Positions 1 to 8,284 of a DNA stretch of 64,000 nt are shown in pieces. Under the pieces are notes generated by a model, which saw only the letters and a list, made by a program, of their open reading frames with translations, searched no databases and was not told the origin of the DNA. The DNA is from Nocardioides terrigena. GTDB lineage: Bacteria > Actinomycetota > Actinomycetes > Propionibacteriales > Nocardioidaceae. The position numbers and the translations under genes were made by a program. Each line of letters begins with the position of its first letter. The first letter of the stretch is position 1. The stretch covers positions 1 through 64,000 of the forward strand of contig NZ_PZYY01000008.1 in NCBI RefSeq assembly GCF_003047265.1, given 5' to 3'.

Positions 1-45
1 CCAGAACCGTCGATCGAACTCACGTGGATGCTTCGGACGACCCAT
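1..45 (-). mobile_element. 5' end of a putative IS30-type transposase gene (partial)
   Basis: An ATG at 45 on the minus strand opens a reading frame that runs off the window edge and reads MGRPKHPREFDRRFW. The 'GRP…RRFW' opening is typical of actinobacterial IS30-family transposases, whose N-terminal helix-turn-helix follows. A GAGGAG ribosome-binding site lies 8 nt upstream. The bases up to about 80 (GATGCAACACC on the minus strand) could be the element's terminal inverted repeat. Only 15 codons are visible, so the family call is tentative. Confidence 0.5.
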
Positions 46-104
46 GACAACAACTCCTCAACATCGAGGTGTTGCATCACTCCCTAGAACCCGCCGCGCG
101 TTCT

Positions 105-130
105 GGGGTCCGATCGTCACGGACTACCCC
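105..130. repeat. Half copy of palindromic repeat family A (right arm only)
   Basis: These 26 bases are identical to the right arm of the complete 67-bp palindrome at 2016-2082. The matching left arm, expected at about 64-89, is absent. The putative insertion sequence lies in its place. Confidence 0.8.
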
Positions 131-154
131 GGGAGGGGACGCGCGTCCGGGGGC

Positions 155-160
155 TAGCGT
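155..160 (+). promoter_or_regulatory. -10 box of a leaderless promoter for pabA
   Basis: TAGCGT is followed by exactly six bases and then the GTG start codon at 167. With a start point about 7 nt after a -10 box, the transcript would begin at the start codon. The same TAnnnT-N6-start arrangement recurs before many genes in this window. Confidence 0.55.
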
Positions 161-166
161 GCACCC

Positions 167-733
167 GTGCTCCCTCCCGCGGACGTCGTCGTGGTCGACC
201 ACCACGACTCCTACACGTGGAACCTCGTCCACCTGGTCGCCTCGGTGACCGGCGTGCTCCCGCGGGTGGTGCAGCACGACGAGGTGAGTGCGGCGGAGGT
301 CCTGTCGCACGCGTACGTCGTGCTGTCGCCGGGGCCAGGTCACCCGGCCGACCCGGTCGACTTCGCGGTCGGTCGCGAGGTGCTGCTCGCCGGCACCCGT
401 CCGGTGCTGGGCGTCTGCCTCGGCATGCAGGGACTGGTCACGGCGTACGGCGGGACGGTCGAGCGGGTCGAGCCGGCGCACGGCGACGTGGCGACCGTGA
501 CCCACGACGGGTCCGGCGTCTTCGCCGGGCTGCCGAACGGCTTCGCGGCGGTGCGCTACCACTCGCTGGCCGCGACCTCGCTGCCCGACGAGCTGGTCGC
601 CACGGCCTGGTCGGCCGAGGGGGTCGTGATGGGCGTGCGGCACGTGTCGCTGCCCCTGCAGGGCGTGCAGTTCCACCCGGAGTCGGTGCTCTCGCAGCAC
701 GGCGCCGCGATGGTCGCGAGCTGGCTGTCGTGA
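167..733 (+). CDS. pabA: Aminodeoxychorismate/anthranilate synthase glutamine amidotransferase subunit
   Basis: This is a class I glutamine amidotransferase of 188 aa, the usual PabA/TrpG length. It releases ammonia from glutamine for the chorismate-aminating partner in folate (or tryptophan) synthesis. The oxyanion motif SPGPGHP, the nucleophile elbow GVCLGMQG (Cys near residue 86) and the C-terminal HPES carrying the catalytic His and Glu are all visible. The GTG start is supported by a -10-like TAGCGT six bases upstream. The stop TGA overlaps the GTG of the next gene (GTGA), so the two are translationally coupled. Pairing with a PabB-type partner favours the folate branch over TrpG. Confidence 0.9.
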   Translation: MLPPADVVVVDHHDSYTWNLVHLVASVTGVLPRVVQHDEVSAAEVLSHAYVVLSPGPGHPADPVDFAVGREVLLAGTRPVLGVCLGMQGLVTAYGGTVERVEPAHGDVATVTHDGSGVFAGLPNGFAAVRYHSLAATSLPDELVATAWSAEGVVMGVRHVSLPLQGVQFHPESVLSQHGAAMVASWLS

Positions 734-2022
734 CCGACGAGGACCCGGCCGTCTCCTTCGCAGCCGTCGCCGCCACCCACCGGCGCTGCTTCTGGCTCGA
801 CGGCGGGGGCGCCCGCGAGTGGTCCGGCCGGCGCTCGATCGTCGGCTGGCTCGAGGACGACGACGTGTCCCTGACCTACGACGCCGCGCGGCGCGAGGTC
901 CGTCGGCACGCGGGCGGCACGTCGGAGGTCGTCGGCGACGACATCTGGTCGGTGCTCGAGTCGTCGATGGCGCCGGGGGAGCAGTGGTTCGGCTACCTCG
1001 GCGCGGCCTGCCGCCCCGACCTGCCCGCCCGTCCGGACCCGGACCTGCCCGACGCGGTGTGGATGCGGCCGTCCCACGTGCGGTCGTTCGAGCACGCCGC
1101 GGGGCCGATGTCGGAGTCCCCGCCGAAGCGGGGACCTCGGCGCATGCTGGCCGATGCATCGGCCAGCAACCGTCAAGGTCGGCCAGCCGGTGGGGCTCCT
1201 GGGGCGTACGCCGCGGCGTACGCCCGCGTGCAGGAGCACCTGCGGGCGGGCAACTCCTACGAGGTCAACCTGACCTACCGGCTCGGCGCCGACTCCGACC
1301 TCGACCCGGTCGCGACCTACCTCCGGCTCCGCGACCTCAACCCCGCGCCGTACGCAGGGTGCCTCCAGCACGACGTCGAGTCAGCCAGGGCGTGGCTGCT
1401 GAGCTCGAGCCCGGAGCGCTACGCCCTCGTGACCGCGGACCGCGCCATCGAGACCAAGCCGATCAAGGGCACCGCGCCCCGCGGCGCCACCGAGGAGGAG
1501 GACGAGGCGCTACGGGTCGGGCTCGCCCGCGACCCCAAGAACCGCGCCGAGAACCTGATGATCGTCGACCTCCTCCGCAACGACATCGGGATGGTCAGCG
1601 AGGTCGGCTCGGTCGAGGTGCCCGTGCTGATGGACGTCGAGTCCTACGAGACCGTGCACCAGCTCGTCTCGACCGTCCGCGGCCGGCTCCGCGAGGACGT
1701 CACGACGGTCGGGGCGCTGCGGGCCCTCTTCCCGCCCGGCTCGATGACCGGCGCGCCCAAGCGACGCACGATGGAGATCATCGAGGAGGTCGAGGAGACG
1801 CCGCGGGGCGTGTACGCCGGGGCGTTCGGGTGGATCAGCGGCGACGGCCGGGCGGACCTCGGCGTCGTCATCCGGTCGCTCATGACAGCCGGCGACGGCC
1901 GCTGGACCCTCGGCACCGGCGGCGGGATCACCGTGCGCTCGGACGTGGACGACGAGTGGCAGGAGTCGCGCTGGAAGGCCGAGCGGCTGCTGCGGGCCCT
2001 CGAGGAGGAGTCGCCGGGGTAG
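730..2022 (+). CDS. pabB: Aminodeoxychorismate synthase component I, with an in-frame repeat insertion
   Basis: This chorismate-binding enzyme (430 aa) uses ammonia from PabA to make 4-amino-4-deoxychorismate. The catalytic domain fills the C-terminal two thirds. Diagnostic stretches include NSYEVNLTYR, PIKGTAPRG, AENLMIVDLLRND, FPPGSMTGAPK and GTGGGITV. The GTG start overlaps the pabA stop. Residues of about 128-154, between the N-terminal domain and the chorismate-binding domain, are encoded by a dispersed palindromic repeat (family C) of about 78 bp that keeps the frame and adds a basic, Ser/Pro-rich linker. The TAG stop lies inside the left arm of a family A palindrome. All catalytic motifs are intact, so the protein is probably functional despite the insertion. 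Confidence 0.9.
   Translation: MTDEDPAVSFAAVAATHRRCFWLDGGGAREWSGRRSIVGWLEDDDVSLTYDAARREVRRHAGGTSEVVGDDIWSVLESSMAPGEQWFGYLGAACRPDLPARPDPDLPDAVWMRPSHVRSFEHAAGPMSESPPKRGPRRMLADASASNRQGRPAGGAPGAYAAAYARVQEHLRAGNSYEVNLTYRLGADSDLDPVATYLRLRDLNPAPYAGCLQHDVESARAWLLSSSPERYALVTADRAIETKPIKGTAPRGATEEEDEALRVGLARDPKNRAENLMIVDLLRNDIGMVSEVGSVEVPVLMDVESYETVHQLVSTVRGRLREDVTTVGALRALFPPGSMTGAPKRRTMEIIEEVEETPRGVYAGAFGWISGDGRADLGVVIRSLMTAGDGRWTLGTGGGITVRSDVDDEWQESRWKAERLLRALEEESPG
1113..1190 (+). repeat. Palindromic repeat family C, copy 1 (inside pabB)
   Basis: Two hairpins lie in series: GTCCCCGC/GCGGGGAC around 1116-1134, and GCTGGCCGA/TCGGCCAGC around 1146-1168. A third half-arm (GGTCGGCCAG) follows. The copy at 10753-10832 on the other strand matches almost base for base. 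At about 78 bp, a multiple of three, it is read through as coding sequence in pabB. Confidence 0.8.
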
Positions 2023-2082
2023 TCCGTGACGAGGGGACCCCGGGAACGGTCAGCCAGGGGTCCGATCGTCACGGACTACCCC
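2016..2082. repeat. Palindromic repeat family A, copy 1
   Basis: The 26-nt arms (2016-2041 and 2057-2082, beginning GGGGTAGTCCGTGACGA) have only two or three mismatches and enclose a 15-nt loop. The left arm contains the pabB stop codon. The copy sits between the convergent pabB and histidine kinase genes, where it could act as a bidirectional terminator. It shares arm length, loop length and the GGGGTAGT end with copies at 21280 and 27149. Confidence 0.85.
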
Positions 2083-2111
2083 GAGAGGGCCTGGGTCGGT
2101 TGCCCGGTCGG

Positions 2112-3503
2112 TCAGACGGGGACCGGCTGCTCGCCGGGCAGCGACAGGCTGAGCCGGGTACCGCCGCCGGGGGCGTCGGAGACGGCCACGCGACCGCCGT
2201 GGCGGTCGACGACCTGCCGCACGATCGCCAGCCCGAGGCCGGAGCCGGGCATGGAGCGCGACTCCTCGGCCCGCCAGAAGCGCTCGAAGACGTGGGGCTG
2301 GTCCTCGGCCGGGATGCCGGGGCCCTGGTCGTCGATGGTCAGCACGCCGGACGCCAGCCGGACGGTGATGGTGCCGCCCGCCGGGCTCCACTTGGCGGCG
2401 TTGTCGAGGAGGTTGAGCACCGCCCTCTCCAGCCCGGTGGCGTCGCCGGTGACCCGCCAGTGGTCGAGCCGCACGTCGAAGTCGATGCTGGGCGCGCGGC
2501 GGCGGACGCGGGCCAGGGCCCGCTCGGTGACGTCGGCGAGGTCGATGGACTCGATGACCGCGGCCGGCTGGTCCTCTCGGGCCAGGACGACGAGGTCGCC
2601 GACGAGGGTGGTGAGCTCCTCGATCTGGGCGCGCACGTCGTCGAGCAGCTCGCGGCGGGCCTCCTCGGGCAGGCCGCCGTCGGTGTCGGCCTGGGCGAGC
2701 AGGTCGAGGTTGGTGCGCAACGACGTGAGCGGCGTACGCAGCTCGTGGCCGGCGTCGGCGACGAGCCGGCGCTGCCGGTCGCGGGACGCCGCCAGCGAGG
2801 TCAGCATCTGGTTGAAGGCCGCCGCCAGCCGGGCGATCTCGTCGTCGCCCTCGACGGCCAGCGGGGCGAGGTCCTCGGTGACGGCGATCCGCTCGACGGA
2901 GCGGGTGAGGCGGCGCACCGGTCGCAGGCCGTTGGCGGCGACCGCCCACCCGGCCAGGGCGGCGGCGAGCACGCCGAGTCCTCCCGCGACGAGCATCACG
3001 GTGCCGAGCTTGGCCAGGGTGCGGTGCTGCGACGAGAGGGGTTGGGCGAGCACCAGGGCCGCCCCGTTGCCGGCGGGGACGGTGGCGACGCGGTACTCCA
3101 CGTCGCCGGCCGCGACGATCGTGCGCACCGAGTCGGCCTCGCGTCCCTCGGCGACGTCGAGCTCGGGACGCCCGAGGGTGATCTCGGGGCCGTCGTCCGC
3201 AGTCAGCACGCCGCGGTCGGAGGTGATGAAGATGATGCGTACGTCGGCGGCGCCGAGCATCCACGAGGGCACGTCGCGGCGGGTCATCTCCGACAGGGCG
3301 GTGTACTTGGCGGCCTTCTCGGCCCGGTCGAGCAGGGACTCGTCGAGGCTGTCCTGGAGCTGCATCCGCATCACCATGAAGGCGCCCAGCGACATCACCG
3401 CGATCGACACCGCGACGGCGAGGGTGGTGAGGACCGCGACCCGGGAGGCCAGCGACCGCCGGTAGTGCCAGCGCTTGTCGTCCCAGCCGGCGAGGCTGCT
3501 CAT
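2112..3503 (-). CDS. Sensor histidine kinase, MprB-like
   Basis: This inner-membrane sensor kinase (463 aa) phosphorylates the response regulator encoded just upstream. Membrane helices lie at about 22-44 and 166-190, flanking a roughly 120-aa extracytoplasmic sensor domain, followed by a HAMP segment. The dimerisation helix carries the phosphorylated His253 in GHELRTPLT. The ATPase domain has the N box [16 protein letters not shown] and GSGLGLAIV. The ATG overlaps the regulator's stop (ATGA). Family resemblance to mycobacterial MprB suggests a role in envelope stress. The actual signal is unknown. Confidence 0.88.
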   Translation of the reverse strand: MSSLAGWDDKRWHYRRSLASRVAVLTTLAVAVSIAVMSLGAFMVMRMQLQDSLDESLLDRAEKAAKYTALSEMTRRDVPSWMLGAADVRIIFITSDRGVLTADDGPEITLGRPELDVAEGREADSVRTIVAAGDVEYRVATVPAGNGAALVLAQPLSSQHRTLAKLGTVMLVAGGLGVLAAALAGWAVAANGLRPVRRLTRSVERIAVTEDLAPLAVEGDDEIARLAAAFNQMLTSLAASRDRQRRLVADAGHELRTPLTSLRTNLDLLAQADTDGGLPEEARRELLDDVRAQIEELTTLVGDLVVLAREDQPAAVIESIDLADVTERALARVRRRAPSIDFDVRLDHWRVTGDATGLERAVLNLLDNAAKWSPAGGTITVRLASGVLTIDDQGPGIPAEDQPHVFERFWRAEESRSMPGSGLGLAIVRQVVDRHGGRVAVSDAPGGGTRLSLSLPGEQPVPV

Positions 3504-4198
3504 GCTTCCTTCAGCACGTAGCCCACCCCGCGCACCGTCTGGATCAGCCGCGGCTCGCCCTCGGCCTCGGTCTTGCGCCGCAGGTAGCCGACGTAGACCT
3601 CGAGCGAGTTGGCGCTGGTCGGGAAGTCGTAGCCCCACACCTCCTCGAGGATGAAGGACCGCTCGAGCACCCGGCGCGGCCGACGCAGGAACATCTCGAG
3701 CAGGGTGAACTCGGTGCGGGTCAGCTCGATCGAGCGCGCGCCGCGGCGTACGTCGCGCGACCCGACCTCCATTGTCAGGTCGGCGAAGGACAGCGTCTCC
3801 TCGGCGGCGTCGTCCGCGGGTACGACGCGGCGCAGCAGGGCGCGCAGGCGGGCGAGCAGCTCCTGGAGGGCGAACGGCTTGGTGAGGTAGTCGTCGGCCC
3901 CGGCGTCGAGGCCCTCGACCCGGTCGCCGACCGCGTCGCGGGCGGTGAGCACGAGGATGGGTACGTCGTGCCCGGCGGCCCGGAGCGCCCGCGTCGTCTC
4001 GATCCCGTCAAGGCGCGGCATCATCACGTCCATCACGACCACGTCCGGATGACTCGACCCGAGCACCGCCAGCGCCTCGGCACCGTCGGCGGCGAGCGCG
4101 ACGTCGTACCCGTTGAACTCCAGCGAGCGGCGCAGCGAGTCGCGCACGGCGCGGTCGTCGTCGACGACGAGCACGCGGGGCTTGGGAAGGTCCGGCAC
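3500..4198 (-). CDS. mprA: OmpR-family response regulator, MprA-like
   Basis: This protein (232 aa) has an N-terminal receiver and a C-terminal winged helix. The acidic pocket VVDDD, phospho-acceptor Asp57 ([12 protein letters not shown]), switch Thr and Lys (LVLTARD, LTKPFA) and the winged-helix signature ending TVRGVGYVL are all present. Long stretches recall Mycobacterium tuberculosis MprA, including [11 protein letters not shown] and [11 protein letters not shown]. It starts with GTG and is co-transcribed with the kinase (ATGA overlap). The DUF2238-like gene ends only 4 bp upstream. A tandem CTCAG motif 23-38 nt before the start may be its own binding site. Confidence 0.9.
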   Translation of the reverse strand: MPDLPKPRVLVVDDDRAVRDSLRRSLEFNGYDVALAADGAEALAVLGSSHPDVVVMDVMMPRLDGIETTRALRAAGHDVPILVLTARDAVGDRVEGLDAGADDYLTKPFALQELLARLRALLRRVVPADDAAEETLSFADLTMEVGSRDVRRGARSIELTRTEFTLLEMFLRRPRRVLERSFILEEVWGYDFPTSANSLEVYVGYLRRKTEAEGEPRLIQTVRGVGYVLKEA

Positions 4199-4202
4199 AG
4201 GC

Positions 4203-4844
4203 CTACCTTGCCAGTCGAGCCTGAGCCTCCGCTGAGATCTCGTCGGGTGGGGGGAGGTGGTGTCGCCACGCGTGGTGCACGAGGAGCGCGGCCAGGACCG
4301 TCCCGATCCAGCCGGCGAGGAGGTCGCCGAGGGTGTCCGCGTACGCCGACGGCAGCTCGGCCGAGCGGGTGACGAAGCTGACCAGCTCGAAGAGCTCCCA
4401 CGCCAGGGCGGCCGTCATCCCGAGCGCCACCGAGCGCTCCAGGACGGCCACGGTGCTCGACGTACGGGTCATGGTGAGCAGCACCAGCGCGGCGGAGATG
4501 CAGGTGACCACGGCGACGTGCATGACGTCGTCGAACCACGCGACCCGGTCGTAGAGGTCGAGCCGGTTGCCGAGGATGTCGCTGAACGCGGCGAACGTCA
4601 GCAGCAGGTCCGCGAGCCAGGGGTAGCTCCCCGAGGGCCGCCTGAGCTGCCACCACAGCGGCACTGCGAACGCGAGCAGCGGGTAGGTCAGCGCCCGCGC
4701 CGTGGGGGCCTTGCCCTCCAGGTTGCCCCACGCCGGGTCGAGGAGGACCAGCACGAGGCAGGCCAGGAGCGTGCCCTTGGCCAGCACGTCGAGCGCGGCC
4801 ACGGCCGGCGACACGACGGGCGGGCGGGGCGCACCACTCCTCAT
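4203..4844 (-). CDS. DUF2238/YjdF-like integral membrane protein
   Basis: This protein (213 aa) has about six hydrophobic segments. Polar signatures of the DUF2238/YjdF family are visible: a DDVMHV-type Asp…His motif near residue 107, WELFE in a later helix, and [11 protein letters not shown] before the last helix. The family's biochemical role is unknown. It lies 4 bp upstream of the response regulator and probably belongs to the same transcript. A TACGCT box six bases before the ATG indicates a leaderless promoter. Confidence 0.7.
   Translation of the reverse strand: MRSGAPRPPVVSPAVAALDVLAKGTLLACLVLVLLDPAWGNLEGKAPTARALTYPLLAFAVPLWWQLRRPSGSYPWLADLLLTFAAFSDILGNRLDLYDRVAWFDDVMHVAVVTCISAALVLLTMTRTSSTVAVLERSVALGMTAALAWELFELVSFVTRSAELPSAYADTLGDLLAGWIGTVLAALLVHHAWRHHLPPPDEISAEAQARLAR
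4221..4236 (-). promoter_or_regulatory. Candidate response-regulator box upstream of mprA-like gene
   Basis: On the minus strand CTCAG-N6-CTCAG gives a direct repeat with 11-bp pitch, the one-turn spacing typical of OmpR-family dimers. It ends 22 bases before the regulator's GTG and lies inside the 3' end of the preceding gene. The autoregulatory role is inferred. Confidence 0.35.
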
Positions 4845-4850
4845 GCTCCC

Positions 4851-4856
4851 AGCGTA
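4851..4856 (-). promoter_or_regulatory. -10 box of a leaderless promoter (DUF2238-like gene)
   Basis: On the minus strand TACGCT is followed by six bases and then the ATG at 4844. Confidence 0.5.
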
Positions 4857-4945
4857 GGGTGCGGCACTCCCGGCGCACCGGGTCGTAGGTCACCACCGGA
4901 CGTGCCGCCCGGCCCGGTGGGCCGGGTCCGGCGAGATCGGGACGG

Positions 4946-5806
4946 TCAGGCGTAGCGCCCGGCGGCGGTGGCGGCGCGGGCGCCGTACCCCCCACCGAAC
5001 ATGCACGCGTGCACGAGCAGCGGGAAGACCTGGTGCAGCGCGAGCCGGTCCTCCCAGCCGTCCGCGAGCGGCGTGGTCTCGTCGTACGCCTGCACCACCC
5101 GCTGGAGGTGCGGCAGGCCGAAGAGGTGCAGCATCGCGATGTCGACCTCGCGGTGCCCGCCGTACGCCGCGGGGTCGATGACGTGGACGGCGTCGGCGCT
5201 CCACAGGCAGTTGCCGTTCCAGAGGTCGCCGTGCAGGCGCGCTGGCGGCTCCTCGGGGACGAGGTCGCGCAGCCGCCCGACGACCGACTCGACCGTCGCC
5301 GCGTCCTCGGGTGTGATCGCGTCCCGGTCCCGGGCGAGCTTGAGGTAGGGCAGCACCCGGCGCACCGCGTAGAACTCGGCCCACGTCGGGCTCGTCCGGT
5401 TGGGCATCGGCAGCCGGCCGATGAAGCCGTCCTGCTCCGCGCCGTACGACGCCGCACCCGCTGCGTGGGTGGTGGCGAGGGCGTGGCCGAAGGCGAGCGC
5501 GGACTCGAGCCCTTGCTTGGCCGACGGCTCCACCCACGTGAGGATCACGCACTCGGGGTCGACGGCGAGCACCGGAGGGACGGGGACCCCGCCCTCGACC
5601 TCGGCGAGCCAGCGCAGGCCGGCGGCCTCCGCCTCGAAGAAGCCGGGCGGAGCGTGGGGCAGCGTCTTCATCAGCGCCGTGGTGCCGTTGGACAGGCGCA
5701 GCCTCGTCGCGGTGGAGATGTCGCCACCGGCGACCGGTGCCGTGGCCACCACGGCGGCGCCGAGGAGCTCCTCGGCGCGGCGAGCGATGAGGGGCTGGCG
5801 GGCCAT
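4946..5806 (-). CDS. Fructosamine kinase family protein
   Basis: This cytoplasmic small-molecule kinase (286 aa) belongs to the fructosamine-3-kinase/APH fold. Members phosphorylate sugar-derived Amadori adducts on proteins or amines and so help reverse glycation. The nucleotide lobe carries the catalytic Lys near ALMKTLPH. The catalytic loop reads HGDLWNGN and the metal-binding motif reads IDPAAYGGHREVDIAM, both diagnostic. The ATG overlaps the stop of the upstream phosphatase gene (ATGA). It is the last gene of a three-gene operon with the holin-like protein and the tyrosine phosphatase. The precise substrate cannot be read from the sequence. Confidence 0.85.
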   Translation of the reverse strand: MARQPLIARRAEELLGAAVVATAPVAGGDISTATRLRLSNGTTALMKTLPHAPPGFFEAEAAGLRWLAEVEGGVPVPPVLAVDPECVILTWVEPSAKQGLESALAFGHALATTHAAGAASYGAEQDGFIGRLPMPNRTSPTWAEFYAVRRVLPYLKLARDRDAITPEDAATVESVVGRLRDLVPEEPPARLHGDLWNGNCLWSADAVHVIDPAAYGGHREVDIAMLHLFGLPHLQRVVQAYDETTPLADGWEDRLALHQVFPLLVHACMFGGGYGARAATAAGRYA

Positions 5807-6309
5807 CAGGCGGGCTTGCCCGTCCGGTCCCGGTGCTGCAGGGCGTCGACGATCGCGGCACTCGTGCGCTCCACCATCGACAGCACCTCCCCGAATCCGT
5901 CGTCACCACCGTAGTACGGGTCGGGTACCTCCCCACCACGATCGACCGGATCGAAGTCCCGGAAGAGTGCGACGCGCTCGTGCGAGCCCACGTCGGCGAG
6001 GTTGGCCCGGTCCATCACCAGGACCACGTCGTGGGTCTCCAGCCAGCCGGCGTCGTACTGCCGTGCCCGGTGTGCCGAGGGGTCGTAGCCCTCGCCGACC
6101 AGCGCCGTCGCGGCGCGCGGGTCCATCGGCTTGCCGACGTGCCAGCCGCCGGTGCCGGCGCTGCTGACCTCGACCTTCGCGGCCAGCCCGGCCCGGTCGA
6201 GGTGGTCGGCGAGCACCACGTGGGCCATCGGGGAGCGGCAGATGTTGCCCAGGCAGACCAGCGCGATCCGGTAGGGACCGTCGGTCTGCTGGACGGGCAG
6301 CCGCTCCAT
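5806..6309 (-). CDS. Low-molecular-weight protein-tyrosine phosphatase
   Basis: This cytosolic phosphatase (167 aa) has the active-site loop CLGNICRS near its N-terminus (nucleophile Cys19, Arg25) and the general-acid motif DPYY near residue 130. The PtpA/Wzb family dephosphorylates phosphotyrosine, or phosphoarginine in some members. The ATG overlaps the stop of the upstream holin-like gene, and its own stop overlaps the start of the kinase-like gene, so the three genes are tightly coupled. The conserved pairing of a low-Mr phosphatase with a fructosamine-kinase-like enzyme suggests related substrates, but this is inference. Confidence 0.9.
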   Translation of the reverse strand: MERLPVQQTDGPYRIALVCLGNICRSPMAHVVLADHLDRAGLAAKVEVSSAGTGGWHVGKPMDPRAATALVGEGYDPSAHRARQYDAGWLETHDVVLVMDRANLADVGSHERVALFRDFDPVDRGGEVPDPYYGGDDGFGEVLSMVERTSAAIVDALQHRDRTGKPA

Positions 6310-6680
6310 CACGCGTCGCCCACCACCGCGTCGATGGTCCAGGTCGCCAGGGTGATGACCACCGAGCCGAGCATCGCGGTCCAGAAGCCGTCGACGGTGA
6401 AGCCGAGGTCGAAGATGTCGGCGAGCCACGCGGTCAGCATCAGCATCAGGGCGTTGATGACCAGCAGCACCAGGCCGAGGGTCAGGATGATGAAGGGGAG
6501 GGAGAGCAGCTGGACCACCGGCTTGATGAAGGTGGAGACCAGGCCGAGGATCAGCGAGACGCCGAGGAGCGGCAGCACCTTGTCCTGCCAGTCGGCGCCG
6601 TCGAAGGAGATGCCGTCGAGCAGCCACGCGGCGGCGGCCACCCCGCCCGCGGTGGTCAGCAGCCAGATCACGTACCTCAT
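6309..6680 (-). CDS. Phage-holin-superfamily IV (PF04020-like) membrane protein
   Basis: This small integral membrane protein (123 aa) has four hydrophobic helices. The family pattern is recognisable: IWLLTTAGGVAAAAWLLDGI at the N-terminus, a central FIKPVVQLLSLPFIILTLG stretch, then NALMLMLTAWL. Despite the holin name, chromosomal members are widespread and not tied to phage. It is the first gene of the operon, with a TACGCT box seven bases before its ATG. Confidence 0.8.
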   Translation of the reverse strand: MRYVIWLLTTAGGVAAAAWLLDGISFDGADWQDKVLPLLGVSLILGLVSTFIKPVVQLLSLPFIILTLGLVLLVINALMLMLTAWLADIFDLGFTVDGFWTAMLGSVVITLATWTIDAVVGDA

Positions 6681-6687
6681 GCGGGCC

Positions 6688-6693
6688 AGCGTA
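6688..6693 (-). promoter_or_regulatory. -10 box of a leaderless promoter (holin-like operon)
   Basis: On the minus strand TACGCT is followed by seven bases and then the ATG at 6680. Confidence 0.45.
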
Positions 6694-6745
6694 GGGGGCG
6701 GGGTGAACCCGGCCCGGTCGCCGGTCGAGGGCCGTCAAGGCATCC

Positions 6746-8218
6746 TCAGGACTCCGTCGGCGCCCAGTTGCCGTGGAATCCGGCCGGCACCCGGCCGGGC
6801 AGGTGCACGGCCGCCACGTCCTCCAGCGAGGCGGCGTCCAGCACCCGCAGGTGCGAGCGCCCCTCGGCGTGGTCGAAGACGTAGCCCAGGAGCACACCGT
6901 CGTCCTCGGCCGTGTCTCCCGGCGTCGGCACGAAGCAGAACTCGCTGGCCTCCAGGCCGTCGCCCAGGCGTCGTACGTCGGTGCGCCCGGCGTCCAGGTC
7001 GTGGCGCAGCACGGCGTCCCCGGTCCGGCCGCCCTCGAACCCGACGGCCCAGCCGTAGCGGTGCCGCCGCCCGGTCAGCCGCTCGTCGTGGCGGGGGAAC
7101 TCCTGCGAGCGCTGGTCGAAGCCGTCCTCGCGCGCCCGGCCGGTGACCAGGTCGAGTGTGAAGCGGGAGAGGACGGTGGGTCCCTCGTCCGGCCCGTCGA
7201 GGACGGTGTCGAACATCCGGGGGTGCTTCACGACGTCCACGACGACGGTGTCGCCGTCGTCGTACGCGTTGAGCGTGTGGAAGACGAAGCAGGGGTCGAT
7301 GTCGAACCAGCGGATCGCGTCGCCCTCGGCGTCGCGGGGCAGGACGCCGATGCGGGCGGGGTAGTCGGGGTTCCAGCGGTAGGGCAGGGACGGTGGCCCG
7401 TCGGAGCCGCCGCGCGCGACCCGGGCGATCATCGGCTCGGGCACGGGGTTGCGTCCCACGATCCGGCCGAGCAGGCCGCGCACGAGCGGCCGGGCGACGC
7501 GGGGGACGTCGGCGGTGGCGGCGGCGAGGTCGAAGGTCACCGGCAGGTCGAGCACCACGACGTGGCGCTCGGTCAGGGCGAAGTCGTGGATCATCGGGCT
7601 GCCGTGGACGGTGATGTCGACGCTGCGCCGGATCCGGCCCGTCGGGTCGAGCACCGAGTAGTCGACGCGGTTGCCGCGCATCCAGCTGTAGGAGATCGCG
7701 TGCAGCTCGCCGGTCTCCGGGTCCTCGTGCGGGTGGGCGCTGTAGCCCGGGCGGCCCGGCACGCTGGGCAGTGTGCCCCCGAAGTCGCAGGGCCCGACGG
7801 TGTCGAGGTCGTGGGTGAGCTCGTACGGCGGGGAGCCGCCCTCGACCAGGGCGAGCGTGCGCCCGGCGTGCTCGAGCACGTTGGTGTTGGCCGCGAAGTC
7901 CGACCCGCCGGGGGCGCCGCGGGCCGGCTCCCCGAGCGTGGTGGCGACGTCGGCCGAGCGGACCCAGCGGTTGCGGTACCACTGCGCCTGCCCGTCGCGG
8001 AGGTGCACGCCGTGCACCATGCCCTCGCCGAGGAACCAGTGGAAGTGCTCGCCCTGCTCGTGGATCGGGTTGGGGCCGATGCGCAGGTAGCGACCGTCGA
8101 GGTGGTCGGGCAGCGAGCCGGTGACGGTGAGGTCGACGGCGGTGAGCTCCTCGGTGACGGGGGCGAAGTTGTCCCGGAGGAAGCGGCTGGTGGTCGGTGC
8201 GGGATGGGTCAGGGTCAT
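6746..8218 (-). CDS. Carotenoid oxygenase (RPE65/CCO family)
   Basis: This non-haem iron dioxygenase (490 aa) cleaves a double bond in carotenoids, apocarotenoids or stilbene-like compounds. The seven-bladed propeller family binds Fe(II) through four histidines. Candidates here sit in SAHPHEDPETGE, MIHDFALTERH, FHTLNAYDDGD and, at the extreme C-terminus, GFHGNWAP. The N-terminal GRYLRIGPNP is also characteristic. It starts with ATG at 8218 and is transcribed divergently from a TetR regulator across a 66-bp spacer holding two operator copies, so it is very likely the regulator's target. The regulator's ligand may be the substrate or product. Confidence 0.9.
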   Translation of the reverse strand: MTLTHPAPTTSRFLRDNFAPVTEELTAVDLTVTGSLPDHLDGRYLRIGPNPIHEQGEHFHWFLGEGMVHGVHLRDGQAQWYRNRWVRSADVATTLGEPARGAPGGSDFAANTNVLEHAGRTLALVEGGSPPYELTHDLDTVGPCDFGGTLPSVPGRPGYSAHPHEDPETGELHAISYSWMRGNRVDYSVLDPTGRIRRSVDITVHGSPMIHDFALTERHVVVLDLPVTFDLAAATADVPRVARPLVRGLLGRIVGRNPVPEPMIARVARGGSDGPPSLPYRWNPDYPARIGVLPRDAEGDAIRWFDIDPCFVFHTLNAYDDGDTVVVDVVKHPRMFDTVLDGPDEGPTVLSRFTLDLVTGRAREDGFDQRSQEFPRHDERLTGRRHRYGWAVGFEGGRTGDAVLRHDLDAGRTDVRRLGDGLEASEFCFVPTPGDTAEDDGVLLGYVFDHAEGRSHLRVLDAASLEDVAAVHLPGRVPAGFHGNWAPTES

Positions 8219-8241
8219 GGCGGGCTCGGTTCGGGTGAGGT

Positions 8242-8278
8242 CGATAACGCTGTTATCGATCGACCATAACGCTGTGAT
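8242..8278. promoter_or_regulatory. Paired TetR operators between carotenoid oxygenase and regulator
   Basis: A perfect inverted repeat, CGATAAC-GCT-GTTATCG, lies at 8242-8258. A second near copy of its core, ATAACGCTGTGAT, lies at 8266-8278 (22 bp apart, two helical turns). The second copy overlaps a -10-like TGTGAT placed six bases before the regulator's ATG. Binding would therefore block the regulator's own promoter and the divergent oxygenase promoter. Confidence 0.75.
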
Positions 8279-8284
8279 GGCACC

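Noticed and set aside
6309..6680. Holin-like gene as a sign of prophage
   Set aside because: The family is a widespread chromosomal membrane protein and no other phage genes are present.
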